Source of the DNA: an uncultured Bacilli bacterium
GTDB taxonomy: Bacteria > Bacillota_I > Bacilli_A > RF39 > UBA660
Reading direction: 5' to 3'
Assembly (NCBI GenBank): GCA_934086255.1
Contig: CAKOIB010000029.1
Location: 1 to 13,725, forward strand
DNA length: 13,725 bases
The notes below the pieces were generated by a model. It searched no databases, was not told the origin of the DNA, and saw only the letters and a program-made list of their open reading frames with translations. The position numbers and the translations under genes are program-made. Positions 1 through 6,588 of the stretch are shown here, piece by piece; within the stretch, counting starts at the first letter, position 1, and every line of letters starts with the position of its first letter.

Positions 1-1412
1 ATCTTTGTGTATGATAGATTTAGTTTGCCTTCGAGAAAGTCATACATTTCTTTTTTATTTATACCTGTATAGTTATTATCGTATTTTTGGTATGGTATTT
101 CATAGTTGTTATTTAATATTTTTAATTCTTCATCTACTGTGTTGTATTTTGTGTAATTGTCTAGTTTTTTTGCTAGTTTTAATTTATTATTTATAGTGGA
201 ATAACTTATTTTTATGTCTTTATTTGGTTTTTGTGTTTCGATATTTAGTTCTTCTTTTAATGCTGATGGGTAGCACTCTTGTTTACCATCTTGTGTTTTG
301 TATGTAATTGTTAGATTTTTTATATTTTGAATATTTTTGATAGTACTTTGTTTTATCATTTTATTTAGTTCTAATGTAGTATTTAGATTTAGTTCTTCTT
401 TTAGATTGTCTGTTAAAAAGTCTTCGTCTTTTTTTAGATTTGGAATGCTTTTTTGATTAAAGTTTAGCATAAAAACATAGTTAGTGTCTTCGGTTTGGTT
501 GTTGTAGTTTATGACTTCTATTTGGTTTTTTAGTTTTGGTTGTTTTATATAAGTGGTTTTTAAGTCATGAATTATTAGTTGTTTTACTCTTGTGAAATTG
601 TTTATTTTTATGTATTTATTTAATATGTTTATTATTTTATTGATAGTATCTTTATCTTTGTACTTATTATTTAATAAATCTAATGTTTTTTCTATGTCTT
701 CTTGATAGTTTTTTATGAATGTTTGACCTATTTCAGTTTCATAGATTGATGTTTTTGTAAGTTGTTGTAGTGGTAGATTGTATAGATCAAATATCATTTC
801 TAGTTTTTTTAGATATGAGTCATCAAGATTAGTTAGTTTTATATTATTTATTGGTGTGTTATTTTCAATTAGTTTTGATATTTCGTTTGCTACAAATTCT
901 ATTTCTTCATCAATTGTTTTTAGTTCATAGATTTTTGGTTGATAGTTTTTATAAGTTTTATCTATTATTTTGACGTTTGATATTTCTTTTAAGTCATTTA
1001 TTATCTTTTTATCGAATGATGTTAAATAGTCATAGTGGTAGAAGATTATATCTTTTCCTTCGATTAGATTTTGGAAATAATTGTCTTTAAGTAAGAGTTT
1101 TTGTTCTTCCAACTCATTTTTTAGAACTTGTAAGTGTTTTAATTTATCATTTTTATAGGTTTTATCTTCGATGTAGATTAAATTGTCTAAGTACATTGTT
1201 GCTACTTCATATTTGTAATTATACTTTTCTATTAAGTATAATATGGCATTTAAGTCATATGAAAAGTATAGTTTTTTAATTAGTTCTTTTTTTGTTAATA
1301 TTTTTATATTTAAGAGTTTTTGTTCTTTTGTTAATTGTTTTAGTATTTGTTTTTTAGTTTCTTTTTCACAAATTATTATTGTTTCGTTTTGTATGTTGTC
1401 TAGATTTATCAT
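1..1412 (-). CDS. AddB-like PD-(D/E)XK nuclease family protein, N-terminal 470 codons (cut by window edge)
   Basis: The reading frame opens at the ATG at 1412-1410, after a GGGAGG site, and runs without a stop to the left edge. The product begins MINLDNIQNETIIIC. Around residues 310-322 it contains VFMLNFNQKSIPN followed by an acidic DEDFLTDNLKEEL stretch, the arrangement typical of the inactivated helicase half of AddB (ATP-dependent helicase/nuclease subunit B, double-strand break repair). Near residue 365 is LTITYKTQDGK, with PSAL some 20 residues further on, also AddB-like. The last visible residues, LNLSYTK, match the start of the C-terminal PD-(D/E)XK domain (LSxTxLexYxxCPF). The catalytic nuclease residues and any Fe-S cysteines lie outside the window. 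No Walker A motif is seen. Family assignment is from motif recall; whether it is a true AddB with an AddA partner cannot be seen here. Confidence 0.72.
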   Translation of the reverse strand, partial: MINLDNIQNETIIICEKETKKQILKQLTKEQKLLNIKILTKKELIKKLYFSYDLNAILYLIEKYNYKYEVATMYLDNLIYIEDKTYKNDKLKHLQVLKNELEEQKLLLKDNYFQNLIEGKDIIFYHYDYLTSFDKKIINDLKEISNVKIIDKTYKNYQPKIYELKTIDEEIEFVANEISKLIENNTPINNIKLTNLDDSYLKKLEMIFDLYNLPLQQLTKTSIYETEIGQTFIKNYQEDIEKTLDLLNNKYKDKDTINKIINILNKYIKINNFTRVKQLIIHDLKTTYIKQPKLKNQIEVINYNNQTEDTNYVFMLNFNQKSIPNLKKDEDFLTDNLKEELNLNTTLELNKMIKQSTIKNIQNIKNLTITYKTQDGKQECYPSALKEELNIETQKPNKDIKISYSTINNKLKLAKKLDNYTKYNTVDEELKILNNNYEIPYQKYDNNYTGINKKEMYDFLEGKLNLSYTK

Positions 1413-1419
1413 ATTTAGT

Positions 1420-1437
1420 ACCTCCCTTATAATTATA
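1420..1437 (-). promoter_or_regulatory. Promoter -10 and ribosome binding site of the AddB-like gene
   Basis: On the minus strand an extended -10, TGCTATAAT (hexamer at 1437-1432), lies directly upstream of the AAGGGAGGT site (1428-1420), which is 8 bases from the ATG. No good -35 is visible, which is tolerable with a TGn extension. If this is the real promoter, the transcript would start at or just before the ribosome binding site. Confidence 0.5.
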
Positions 1438-1454
1438 GCACAGTTTTTAAAAAG

Positions 1455-1475
1455 AAAAAAAGTTCGTTTGAACTT
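1455..1475 (-). terminator. Rho-independent terminator of the first Nudix gene
   Basis: On the minus strand AAGTTC (1475-1470), loop AAAC and GAACTT (1465-1460) form a perfect 6-bp stem that runs into a T tract (1461-1455). The Nudix stop codon (1476-1474) overlaps the outer edge of the stem. This separates the Nudix gene from the AddB-like gene downstream. Confidence 0.75.
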
Positions 1476-1992
1476 ATTTTGTTTTTAATCTTCGTAGGAC
1501 TTCTTGTAATTCTTCTTCGTAGTATACTGCTCTGGGATTTTGTGTATTATTGCTTTCTAATAGTTGTATTATTTCTTTTGGTGATGCTTGAATTAGTTTG
1601 AAGTTTTGTTTTTTTTCACTTTCTGAAAGGGTTATTTTGTCATTTTCTATTTCTACTTTCTTTTTTGATATAAAATAATATGTTATTAAAAGATTATTTT
1701 TTATTTTGTTATCTCTTGTGGGATAGTTTTTTTGATAGTGTTCAATTGTGATGAAGTCATCAAGGTCGTTTTCATTTAGAATTACTCCGATTTCTTCCTG
1801 TGCCTCTCTTAAAGCTGCTTCTTTTACTGTTTCTTGATTTTCTACTTTTCCACCGATTAATAAATAGCATCCATTGTAATTACATAGTATTAGTTCATTT
1901 TTATTATTTAGTATGATAATACGACTTTTTATTTTTGTTTTTTCTATTTCTTCTTTAGTTAGTCTTTCTTTATTTATTATTAGTTTTTCCAT
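1474..1992 (-). CDS. Nudix hydrolase (172 aa)
   Basis: This is a Nudix-fold pyrophosphohydrolase, which cleaves a nucleoside diphosphate linked to some other group using Mg2+. The Nudix box is complete at residues 48-70: G48, E54, then R62-E63, E66-E67 and G69 in GX5EX7REUXEEXGU spacing. The segment before it (IIILNNKNELILC, then YLLIGGKVE) is the usual strand pair leading into the box. Substrate cannot be read from the sequence; the N-terminal 20 residues and the long charged segment after residue 110 match no subfamily I can name. The start is supported by GAGG five bases upstream. It has a private promoter and terminator, so it is probably monocistronic despite lying in line with its neighbours. 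Confidence 0.88.
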   Translation of the reverse strand: MEKLIINKERLTKEEIEKTKIKSRIIILNNKNELILCNYNGCYLLIGGKVENQETVKEAALREAQEEIGVILNENDLDDFITIEHYQKNYPTRDNKIKNNLLITYYFISKKKVEIENDKITLSESEKKQNFKLIQASPKEIIQLLESNNTQNPRAVYYEEELQEVLRRLKTK

Positions 1993-1997
1993 TTTTA

Positions 1998-2042
1998 CCT
2001 CTTCCCCATTTATATTGTATCATAAGATTAACAAAAAAAGAA
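1998..2042 (-). promoter_or_regulatory. Candidate promoter and RBS of the first Nudix gene
   Basis: Minus-strand TACAAT (2019-2014) is a good -10. A weak -35, TTCTTT (2042-2037), sits 17 bases upstream and falls in the T tract of the preceding terminator. GAAGAGG at 2004-1998 precedes the ATG. The leader would be about 15 bases. Confidence 0.45.
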
Positions 2043-2058
2043 CAATTTATTATTGCTC
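2033..2058 (-). terminator. Rho-independent terminator of the SDR-YnbB operon
   Basis: Minus-strand GAGCAAT (2058-2052) pairs with ATTGTTC (2046-2040) over a 5-base loop, with one G-U pair, followed by seven T (2039-2033). The stop codon of the upstream gene (2052-2050) lies at the stem-loop junction. Confidence 0.75.
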
Positions 2059-3297
2059 TATGTTATCTATTGCTTTTGCTACGGCGATTTTTCCGTATTC
2101 GTATGTTAGGCCCCCTTGTTGGTAGGCTATGTATGGTTCTCTTATTGGAGCATCACATGATATTTCGATTGATGAACCTTGAACGAATGATCCTGATGCC
2201 ATTATTATTTGATCATCGTATCCTGGCATATCCCATGGTGTTGGAATAGCGTTTGAGTCTATTGCTGATCCCATTTGAATACCTTGAGTGTATTTTATTA
2301 CTTTTTGGCTGTTTCTAAATATTATATTTTGAACAATGTCTGCTCGTTGTTCATTGTATTTTGGTTCTGTTTCGTATCCCAGATTTTCTAATGCTTTTGA
2401 TGTTAGTATTGCTGTTTTGATACTGTTTTTTACTACATTTGGAGCCATGTATAATCCTTGTAGTATTGCTTTGTTTGAGTTTTGTGTTGGTCCAACTTCT
2501 TTGGCTTGTCCTGGAACGTTTAATCTTTCTGCAACTAGTTCTATTAGGTCTTTTCTTCCTGTTACATAAGCACCATTTGTAGTTATTCCTGCTCCTAAGT
2601 TTTTGATTAGTGAGCCTACGGTTATGTCTGCGCCAAGTTCAATTGGCTCTTTTTTGTTAACGAATTCGCAATAACAATTATCTACCATAATGATAACATT
2701 TTTATCTATTTCTCTTATTGTTTTTATTACTTTTTCTAATTTATCTAGTGTAATACTTTTTCTAGTTGAGTATCCTTTTGATCTTTGTATTTCTACTACT
2801 TTTATTTTTTTGTTTTTTAACGTTTCTTTTATTAGTTCATAGTTGAAATCATTATCTATTAGATCAATTTGTTCATAGTTTATATTATATGATTTAAGAC
2901 TGCTTTTGTTTTCTTTTATCCCTATTACTTCGTGTAATGTATCATATGGTAGACCTGTTATTGATAGTAATGTGTCATTTGGTCTTAGTAGTGCAAATAG
3001 TGTTGTTGATAGTGCATGTGTTCCTGAAATGAATTGGTTTCTTACTAGGGAGTCTTCTGATTTAAATATTTCACTGTATACTTGTTCTATTTTGTCTCTT
3101 CCTAAATCATTGTAACCGTATCCTGTTGTTTGATTAAAATGTATTTCTGATATGTTGTGTTTTTTAAAAGCATTTAGTACTTTAATACTGTTATAAAGGC
3201 ATATTTCTTCTTGGTTTTTGAATTGTTCTTGTACTTGTTGTTCTGCTTCATTTAATAGGTTTATAGTTTTTTCTTTTATATTTAGTTCATTATTCAT
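2050..3297 (-). CDS. YnbB/aluminium-resistance family PLP-dependent protein (methionine gamma-lyase-like)
   Basis: A fold-type I PLP enzyme of the family labelled aluminium resistance protein or methionine gamma-lyase family (YnbB in Bacillus); the true reaction is not settled for most members. Family hallmarks are FNQTTGYGYNDLGRD near the N-terminus, RNQFISGTHALS in the small-molecule site, IMVDNCYCEFV with the aspartate that contacts the cofactor ring, and SLIKNLGAGI, whose lysine (residue 232) should bind PLP. I place the start at 3297 (MNNELNIK, 415 aa) because GGAGGAG lies 6 bases upstream; the longer frame to 3318 would put the start inside the end of the SDR gene with no site before it. 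It overlaps the SDR gene by 8 bases, so the two are likely translationally coupled. A role in thiol or amino-acid metabolism is inference. Confidence 0.88.
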   Translation of the reverse strand: MNNELNIKEKTINLLNEAEQQVQEQFKNQEEICLYNSIKVLNAFKKHNISEIHFNQTTGYGYNDLGRDKIEQVYSEIFKSEDSLVRNQFISGTHALSTTLFALLRPNDTLLSITGLPYDTLHEVIGIKENKSSLKSYNINYEQIDLIDNDFNYELIKETLKNKKIKVVEIQRSKGYSTRKSITLDKLEKVIKTIREIDKNVIIMVDNCYCEFVNKKEPIELGADITVGSLIKNLGAGITTNGAYVTGRKDLIELVAERLNVPGQAKEVGPTQNSNKAILQGLYMAPNVVKNSIKTAILTSKALENLGYETEPKYNEQRADIVQNIIFRNSQKVIKYTQGIQMGSAIDSNAIPTPWDMPGYDDQIIMASGSFVQGSSIEISCDAPIREPYIAYQQGGLTYEYGKIAVAKAIDNIEQ

Positions 3298-4039
3298 ATT
3301 TTTCTCCTCCATCGACATTTATTATTTGATTATTTATATAGTTTGCATCATCAGATGATAGAAATGTAATTACTTTTGCTATTTCTTGTGGTTGTGCAAA
3401 TCTTTTTAGTAATATTTTTTCTTCTTCTTTTTCAATTTGTTCTTTTGATAGATTCTTATTCATATCGGTTATAGTCCATCCAGGTGATATGGCATTTACT
3501 GTTATATATGGACTTAAGTGTAGTGCTAGATTATGTGTTAGTGAGATGATACCTGCTTTTGATGCGTCATAGTCTAGGCTTTCTGGGTAGTAACTATATG
3601 TTGCGTTTGTTGATGCAATGTTTATTATTTTACCTGTTTTTTCTTTTAACATGTGATGTGATACATGTTTTGATACTAGGAAGGTTCCTACTAGATTGGT
3701 TTCTAGTATTTCCATAAAGTTTTCTTTTGTTTTATCTTCAAATGTTGTATCTTTACATATTGCGGCATTATTTATTAGTACATCTATTTTTTGAAAATGT
3801 TTTATTGAGTTATTTACCATTTCTATTATTTCTTGTTCATTTTTAATATCTGCTTTTACTAAAAGGGTTTTTGTACCGAATTCTTTTTTTAACAGTTGTT
3901 CTAATTCTTTGGCTTGTTTAATACTATTATTGTAGTTTATTATTACATTTGCACCTTCTTTTGCTACTTCGTATGCTGTTTGATAGCCAATACCACGAGA
4001 TGCTCCGGTTATTAAAATTGTCTTATTTTTTAACTTCAT
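3290..4039 (-). CDS. Short-chain dehydrogenase/reductase, FabG-like (249 aa)
   Basis: A classical SDR of standard length that uses NAD(P)H to reduce a carbonyl or oxidise an alcohol. The cofactor motif TGASRGIG is at residues 11-18, NNAA near 90, and the catalytic set is Ser143, Tyr157 and Lys161 (YDASK). SPGW follows at the usual place after the active site. Arg15 and Asn38 in the cofactor region suggest NADPH, as in FabG. No acp, fabD or fabF gene is nearby, so calling it the essential 3-oxoacyl-ACP reductase would go too far; it may act on another substrate linked to the YnbB-like partner. AGGA lies about 8 bases before the ATG, and it is first gene of the operon from a near-perfect promoter. 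Confidence 0.87.
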   Translation of the reverse strand: MKLKNKTILITGASRGIGYQTAYEVAKEGANVIINYNNSIKQAKELEQLLKKEFGTKTLLVKADIKNEQEIIEMVNNSIKHFQKIDVLINNAAICKDTTFEDKTKENFMEILETNLVGTFLVSKHVSHHMLKEKTGKIINIASTNATYSYYPESLDYDASKAGIISLTHNLALHLSPYITVNAISPGWTITDMNKNLSKEQIEKEEEKILLKRFAQPQEIAKVITFLSSDDANYINNQIINVDGGEKYE

Positions 4040-4061
4040 ATTATCAGTCCTTTACTTGCAG

Positions 4062-4090
4062 ATTATAGCATTTTATATGTGTTTTGTCAA
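4062..4090 (-). promoter_or_regulatory. Consensus sigma-A promoter of the SDR-YnbB operon
   Basis: Minus-strand TTGACA (4090-4085) and TATAAT (4067-4062) are both exact consensus, with 17 bases between. The transcript should start near 4055, leaving a leader of about 15 bases. This is the strongest promoter in the window and implies constitutive expression. Confidence 0.9.
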
Positions 4091-4126
4091 TTTTACGTAA
4101 AGTTGGGGTTTTAGGATTCTTTTTAA

Positions 4127-4180
4127 GTGACTTTGTTTTTTGATTGTGGTATAATTATAACTCGCGTCTTAAGGAGGAGA
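4127..4180 (+). promoter_or_regulatory. Promoter and RBS of the MscS-type channel gene
   Basis: GTGACT (4127-4132) and TATAAT (4150-4155) are 17 bases apart, and the -10 has a TGG extension. AAGGAGGAG at 4171-4179 is a near-complete anti-16S match 5 bases before the ATG. It is divergent from the SDR promoter. Confidence 0.75.
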
Positions 4181-4184
4181 TAGA

Positions 4185-5057
4185 ATGAGTTTATTTGATT
4201 TTATTAGTAAGTATATTAGTGAGATAACTGGTGTTAGTTCTTCTTATATTGATTTATTTTTATATAGTTTTATAAGTTATATTTTTGTTAAGGTTTTTGT
4301 TAAGATTATATGTTTTTTTAATACTAAGTTTAATTCTAATGAGAGAACTTTATATTTAATTAACAAAAAGGTTATTGCTTTTGGAGTAGTTGTTAACATT
4401 ATTTTGTTAATATTAATATGGGAAAGTAAAATTACTAAGTTAATGACTTTGATTAGTTTTGTCAGTGCCGCTTTGGCGTTTGCTCTTAGGGATTTTGTTT
4501 ATAATTTTTTCGCTGGTATTTATATAAATGTAAAGAAGCCTTTCAAGGTTGAGGATAGAGTTGAGGTCGATGGTATTGTTGGTGATGTTGTTAATATTAG
4601 TTCTTTAACTTTTGATATTTTGGAGGTCAGTAGTAAGGATAACGGGGAGCAAAGTACTGGTATTATGATTCATATTCCTAATTCAAAGGTTTTTAATGGT
4701 GGGGTTAAGAATTATACTGAAGCTTTTAAATATATTTGGGATGAAATTAGTGTTAAGGTTCCTATTGATAGTGATATTGATAATGCTAAGAGTATACTTT
4801 ATGATATTGTTAGAAATAATGAAGTGGTTAAAAGAATCCCACGTAAGATGAAAAGTGAACTTAATAGTGCGATTGGAGAATACAGGATTTATTATAATAA
4901 ACTTGATCCAATTGTTTATACTAGTATAGAAGATTCATGTGTTGTTTTAACTATTAGGTATTTAGCGCATCCTAAAAAGGTTAGAAATATTAGAAGTGAT
5001 ATTTATACTAAGGTACTTGATGATTTTAAAGATAAGAAAATCGTAATTTGTAAATAA
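4185..5057 (+). CDS. MscS-family small-conductance mechanosensitive channel (290 aa)
   Basis: A homo-oligomeric membrane channel that opens under tension to release solutes during osmotic downshock. Three hydrophobic helices are visible: about residues 22-45, 62-82 and 88-112. The third, SFVSAALAFALRDFVYNFFAG, has the small-residue pattern of the MscS pore helix, and it leads into the beta domain (INVKKPFKVEDRVEVDGIVGDV) with the family's VxxIxxxxF-like continuation and a soluble C-terminal alpha/beta domain. Length matches E. coli MscS (286 aa). The final residues are lysine-rich. It is a single-gene unit with its own promoter and a terminator shared with the convergent pilin gene. Confidence 0.92.
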   Translation: MSLFDFISKYISEITGVSSSYIDLFLYSFISYIFVKVFVKIICFFNTKFNSNERTLYLINKKVIAFGVVVNIILLILIWESKITKLMTLISFVSAALAFALRDFVYNFFAGIYINVKKPFKVEDRVEVDGIVGDVVNISSLTFDILEVSSKDNGEQSTGIMIHIPNSKVFNGGVKNYTEAFKYIWDEISVKVPIDSDIDNAKSILYDIVRNNEVVKRIPRKMKSELNSAIGEYRIYYNKLDPIVYTSIEDSCVVLTIRYLAHPKKVRNIRSDIYTKVLDDFKDKKIVICK

Positions 5058-5086
5058 AAAAGGCTATCTGTTTTTGATAGTCTTTT
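5058..5086. terminator. Bidirectional terminator between the MscS and prepilin genes
   Basis: AAAGGCTATC (5059-5068) pairs with GATAGTCTTT (5076-5085), 10 bp with one G-U pair, loop of 7. The plus-strand tail is TTTT only; on the minus strand the same stem is followed by six T. The MscS stop codon abuts it, and the prepilin stop codon (5087-5085) overlaps its right arm. Confidence 0.8.
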
Positions 5087-5501
5087 AGTTTGGGCAATTG
5101 TCTGAGATTACTCCTTTACCACTGCTAAGGAGGGTTTCTTCTGTTACATAACTACTTGGCCAACCAATACAATATTTACCATTTGATATGGATATTTTAT
5201 ATATGTATTTTCCTCCGTTAGGTTCTACTTGCACTGTTGAATTGCCATTGTATGAATTATCACTTTCTATTAGTTCATTTACTTTGTATGCTTTTCCACT
5301 AGAGCTAGTATCCATATCTTTTCTAAATTGGTATTTTGCTTTGCTTATTGCAAGTTTTGCATCGCTTAGTATTTGATCTTGATTGCTTGATGTTATTAGT
5401 TTTATTACATTAGGTGTTGCAATTGCTCCGATTATTGCTATTATTGCTATTACTGCGAGTAGTTCTATTAAGGTGAATCCTTTTTTATTTGTTTTTTTCA
5501 T
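5085..5501 (-). CDS. Type IV prepilin-like protein with class III signal (138 aa)
   Basis: The N-terminus MKKTNKKGFTLIELLAVIA is a textbook prepilin signal: a short basic leader, the processing glycine (residue 8), then Phe as first mature residue and Glu at mature position 5, followed by a hydrophobic helix of about 22 residues ending IATPNV. A prepilin peptidase (PilD/ComC type) would cleave and methylate it. The rest is a small soluble domain with two cysteines (in KYCIGW and the C-terminal DNCPN) that could form the disulfide loop seen in many major pilins and pseudopilins. No ComG or Pil assembly ATPase, platform protein or peptidase is in the window. An AAAGGAGAG site overlaps the end of the upstream CmpB gene, 13 bases away, so the two are co-transcribed. 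Could be a pseudopilin (ComGC-like) or a standalone surface pilin. Confidence 0.88.
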   Translation of the reverse strand: MKKTNKKGFTLIELLAVIAIIAIIGAIATPNVIKLITSSNQDQILSDAKLAISKAKYQFRKDMDTSSSGKAYKVNELIESDNSYNGNSTVQVEPNGGKYIYKISISNGKYCIGWPSSYVTEETLLSSGKGVISDNCPN

Positions 5502-5514
5502 AATTTCTCTCCTT

Positions 5515-6042
5515 TTATGGTCCTGGTGGGGTTCTAAACTTACTACTTAATATTATGTCTGTTATAAATATTAAGATAAATGTAGAACAGATTGCTAGTT
5601 TAGTATTTTGTTTCATTTTTAATACTATTTTTTCTAGTAATGGGTCTATTAAGTAGATTAGGATTAATCCACCGATTCCGAACGATATAATGCTTCTTAA
5701 ACATACTAAACCTTGAATGTTTAGGAATAGTCCCGTGTAGTCCCATAGTTTTGTATGACTTACTTTTAAGCAGTATAGTCCAATTACATATTCTAGTATT
5801 CCTGTTGTTAACATTACTGATATAAAGAATAGTACCGGATGTTTTTTTAGTGGTTTTAGTAAGTATATAAGAACTGCTCCTGCGCCATAGATTGGCAAGT
5901 ATGGACCATATAATACTCCACGGTTTACTAGTTGATGATCTTGTATTAGGCAAAACATTACTTCATATATGTATCCTACCACTGCTCCGAGAATGAATAT
6001 CAGGACTAGGTATAGTATCTTTTGTTTTACTTCTTTTGTCAT
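5515..6042 (-). CDS. CmpB-family integral membrane protein ('putative ABC transporter permease', 175 aa)
   Basis: A polytopic membrane protein with about five helices (near residues 9-28, 44-62, 69-90, 113-131 and 146-164). Signature features match the PF06541 family: GYIYE at the end of helix 1, RGVLYGPYLPIYGAGA, an EYxxG in helix 3, and WDYTGLFLNIQGLVCLRS before helix 4. The database name 'ABC transporter permease' is historical; no ATPase or binding protein is adjacent and function is unknown. It is the first gene of a two-gene operon with the prepilin. AAGGAGAAG lies 6 bases before the ATG. The C-terminus ends in TPPGP. Confidence 0.82.
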   Translation of the reverse strand: MTKEVKQKILYLVLIFILGAVVGYIYEVMFCLIQDHQLVNRGVLYGPYLPIYGAGAVLIYLLKPLKKHPVLFFISVMLTTGILEYVIGLYCLKVSHTKLWDYTGLFLNIQGLVCLRSIISFGIGGLILIYLIDPLLEKIVLKMKQNTKLAICSTFILIFITDIILSSKFRTPPGP

Positions 6043-6072
6043 TTTTTACTTCTCCTTCTTTATTATAAGATT

Positions 6073-6078
6073 AGTATA
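6073..6078 (-). promoter_or_regulatory. Extended -10 of the CmpB-prepilin operon
   Basis: Minus-strand TGGTATACT carries an extended -10 (hexamer 6078-6073) about 31 bases before the start codon. No convincing -35 is seen at 17 bases. A second TATAAT nearer the gene would start transcription inside the ribosome binding site and is less likely. Confidence 0.5.
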
Positions 6079-6113
6079 CCAAATTTTGAATGTTTTTACT
6101 ATATTTTTACTAC

Positions 6114-6143
6114 AAAAAATGAGATGTTTTTATTGAACATCCC
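6114..6143 (-). terminator. Rho-independent terminator of the TM2 gene
   Basis: Minus-strand GGGATGTT (6143-6136) pairs with AACATCTC (6128-6121), 8 bp with one G-U, loop of 7, then a T-rich tail with six T (6119-6114). The last two codons and the stop of the gene lie in the stem and loop. Confidence 0.8.
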
Positions 6144-6357
6144 ACTTAGTTAAAAAGTTTCCTTGTTTGTCAGTGTAGCTTCCGCATAGAATCATAATAA
6201 AATCTATTAATACTCCTATCCCGAATAAGCCAAATGTAAAAATGTAAAGTATTCCTGTTCCTACTTTTCCTACATAGAATCTATGTACTCCTAGTCCTCC
6301 GAAGAAGAAGCAAAGTAAGAATGCTATTAGTCTTGATTTATCTGATACGTGTTGCAT
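6130..6357 (-). CDS. TM2 domain-containing membrane protein (75 aa)
   Basis: A small two-helix membrane protein of the TM2 family. After a short polar N-terminus (MQHVSDKSR), helix 1 is LIAFLLCFFFGGLGVHRFYVGK, containing the diagnostic G-LG-HRFYxGK turn, and helix 2 is GILYIFTFGLFGIGVLIDFI with the conserved Asp. Length is typical. The frame also opens upstream at 6375, but that ATG overlaps the AAAGGAG site which is well placed for the ATG at 6357, so I use the shorter form. Molecular function of bacterial TM2 proteins is not established. Single-gene unit. Confidence 0.88.
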   Translation of the reverse strand: MQHVSDKSRLIAFLLCFFFGGLGVHRFYVGKVGTGILYIFTFGLFGIGVLIDFIMILCGSYTDKQGNFLTKWDVQ

Positions 6358-6388
6358 AGTTTTTACTCCTTTCACAAAAATATTTATA

Positions 6389-6422
6389 TTTTGATTATAT
6401 TACATTTTTTGATTATAGTAAA
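6389..6422 (-). promoter_or_regulatory. Promoter region of the TM2 gene with an 11-bp direct repeat
   Basis: Minus-strand TTTACT (6422-6417) and TATAAT (6399-6394) are 17 bases apart. The 11-mer TTTTGATTATA (plus strand) occurs twice, at 6389-6399 and 6407-6417, 18 bases start to start; each copy contains a TATAAT on the minus strand, so this may be two stacked -10 elements or a binding site. Confidence 0.55.
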
Positions 6423-6588
6423 TGATTGTTTATTAACTTTTTGTAAGTATTCTTGAAATATTTTTTAATTTTCAACATATTTTATGATTCAATTATAAAA
6501 TTTCGTCTTTCTTGGTAGTATCAATTTTTGAATTTGATGATTTGCATTTTATTTGGATGTTGTTTATATTTGTTTAGAGGTGATTATT
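6423..6588. other. Divergent intergenic region before the helicase gene, no gene seen
   Basis: AT-rich spacer without a coding frame I would defend. Two weak plus-strand promoter candidates exist: TTCAAC-17-TATAAA with the -10 at 6495-6500, and TTGCAT-17-TATATT with the -10 at 6565-6570. The second would put the transcript start at the ribosome binding site. Neither is convincing alone. Confidence 0.4.

Noticed and set aside
1..1412. Pairing the AddB-like protein with the helicase at 6589 as an AddAB complex
   Set aside because: The helicase is 504 residues without a C-terminal nuclease domain, is far away and on the other strand; AddA is expected to be over 1000 residues.
1243..1488. Plus-strand open frame over the AddB-like gene start
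   Set aside because: Antisense shadow of the minus-strand gene, low complexity Phe/Ile/Ser translation, no binding site.
3298..3318. Longer start (MSMEEKN) for the YnbB-like gene
   Set aside because: It has no ribosome binding site and lies inside the SDR gene end; GGAGGAG is correctly placed for the ATG at 3297.
5600..5953. Second minus-strand frame inside the CmpB gene
   Set aside because: Basic, Ser/Thr/Asn-rich shadow translation; the CmpB frame carries the family signatures.
5515..6042. A working ABC transporter based on the CmpB family name
   Set aside because: No ATPase or substrate-binding gene is nearby and the name is historical.
6553..6588. Upstream TTG/GTG starts of the helicase
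   Set aside because: The TTG at 6589 has AGAGG at the right distance and gives a protein starting just before the Q motif; the GTG overlaps that site.
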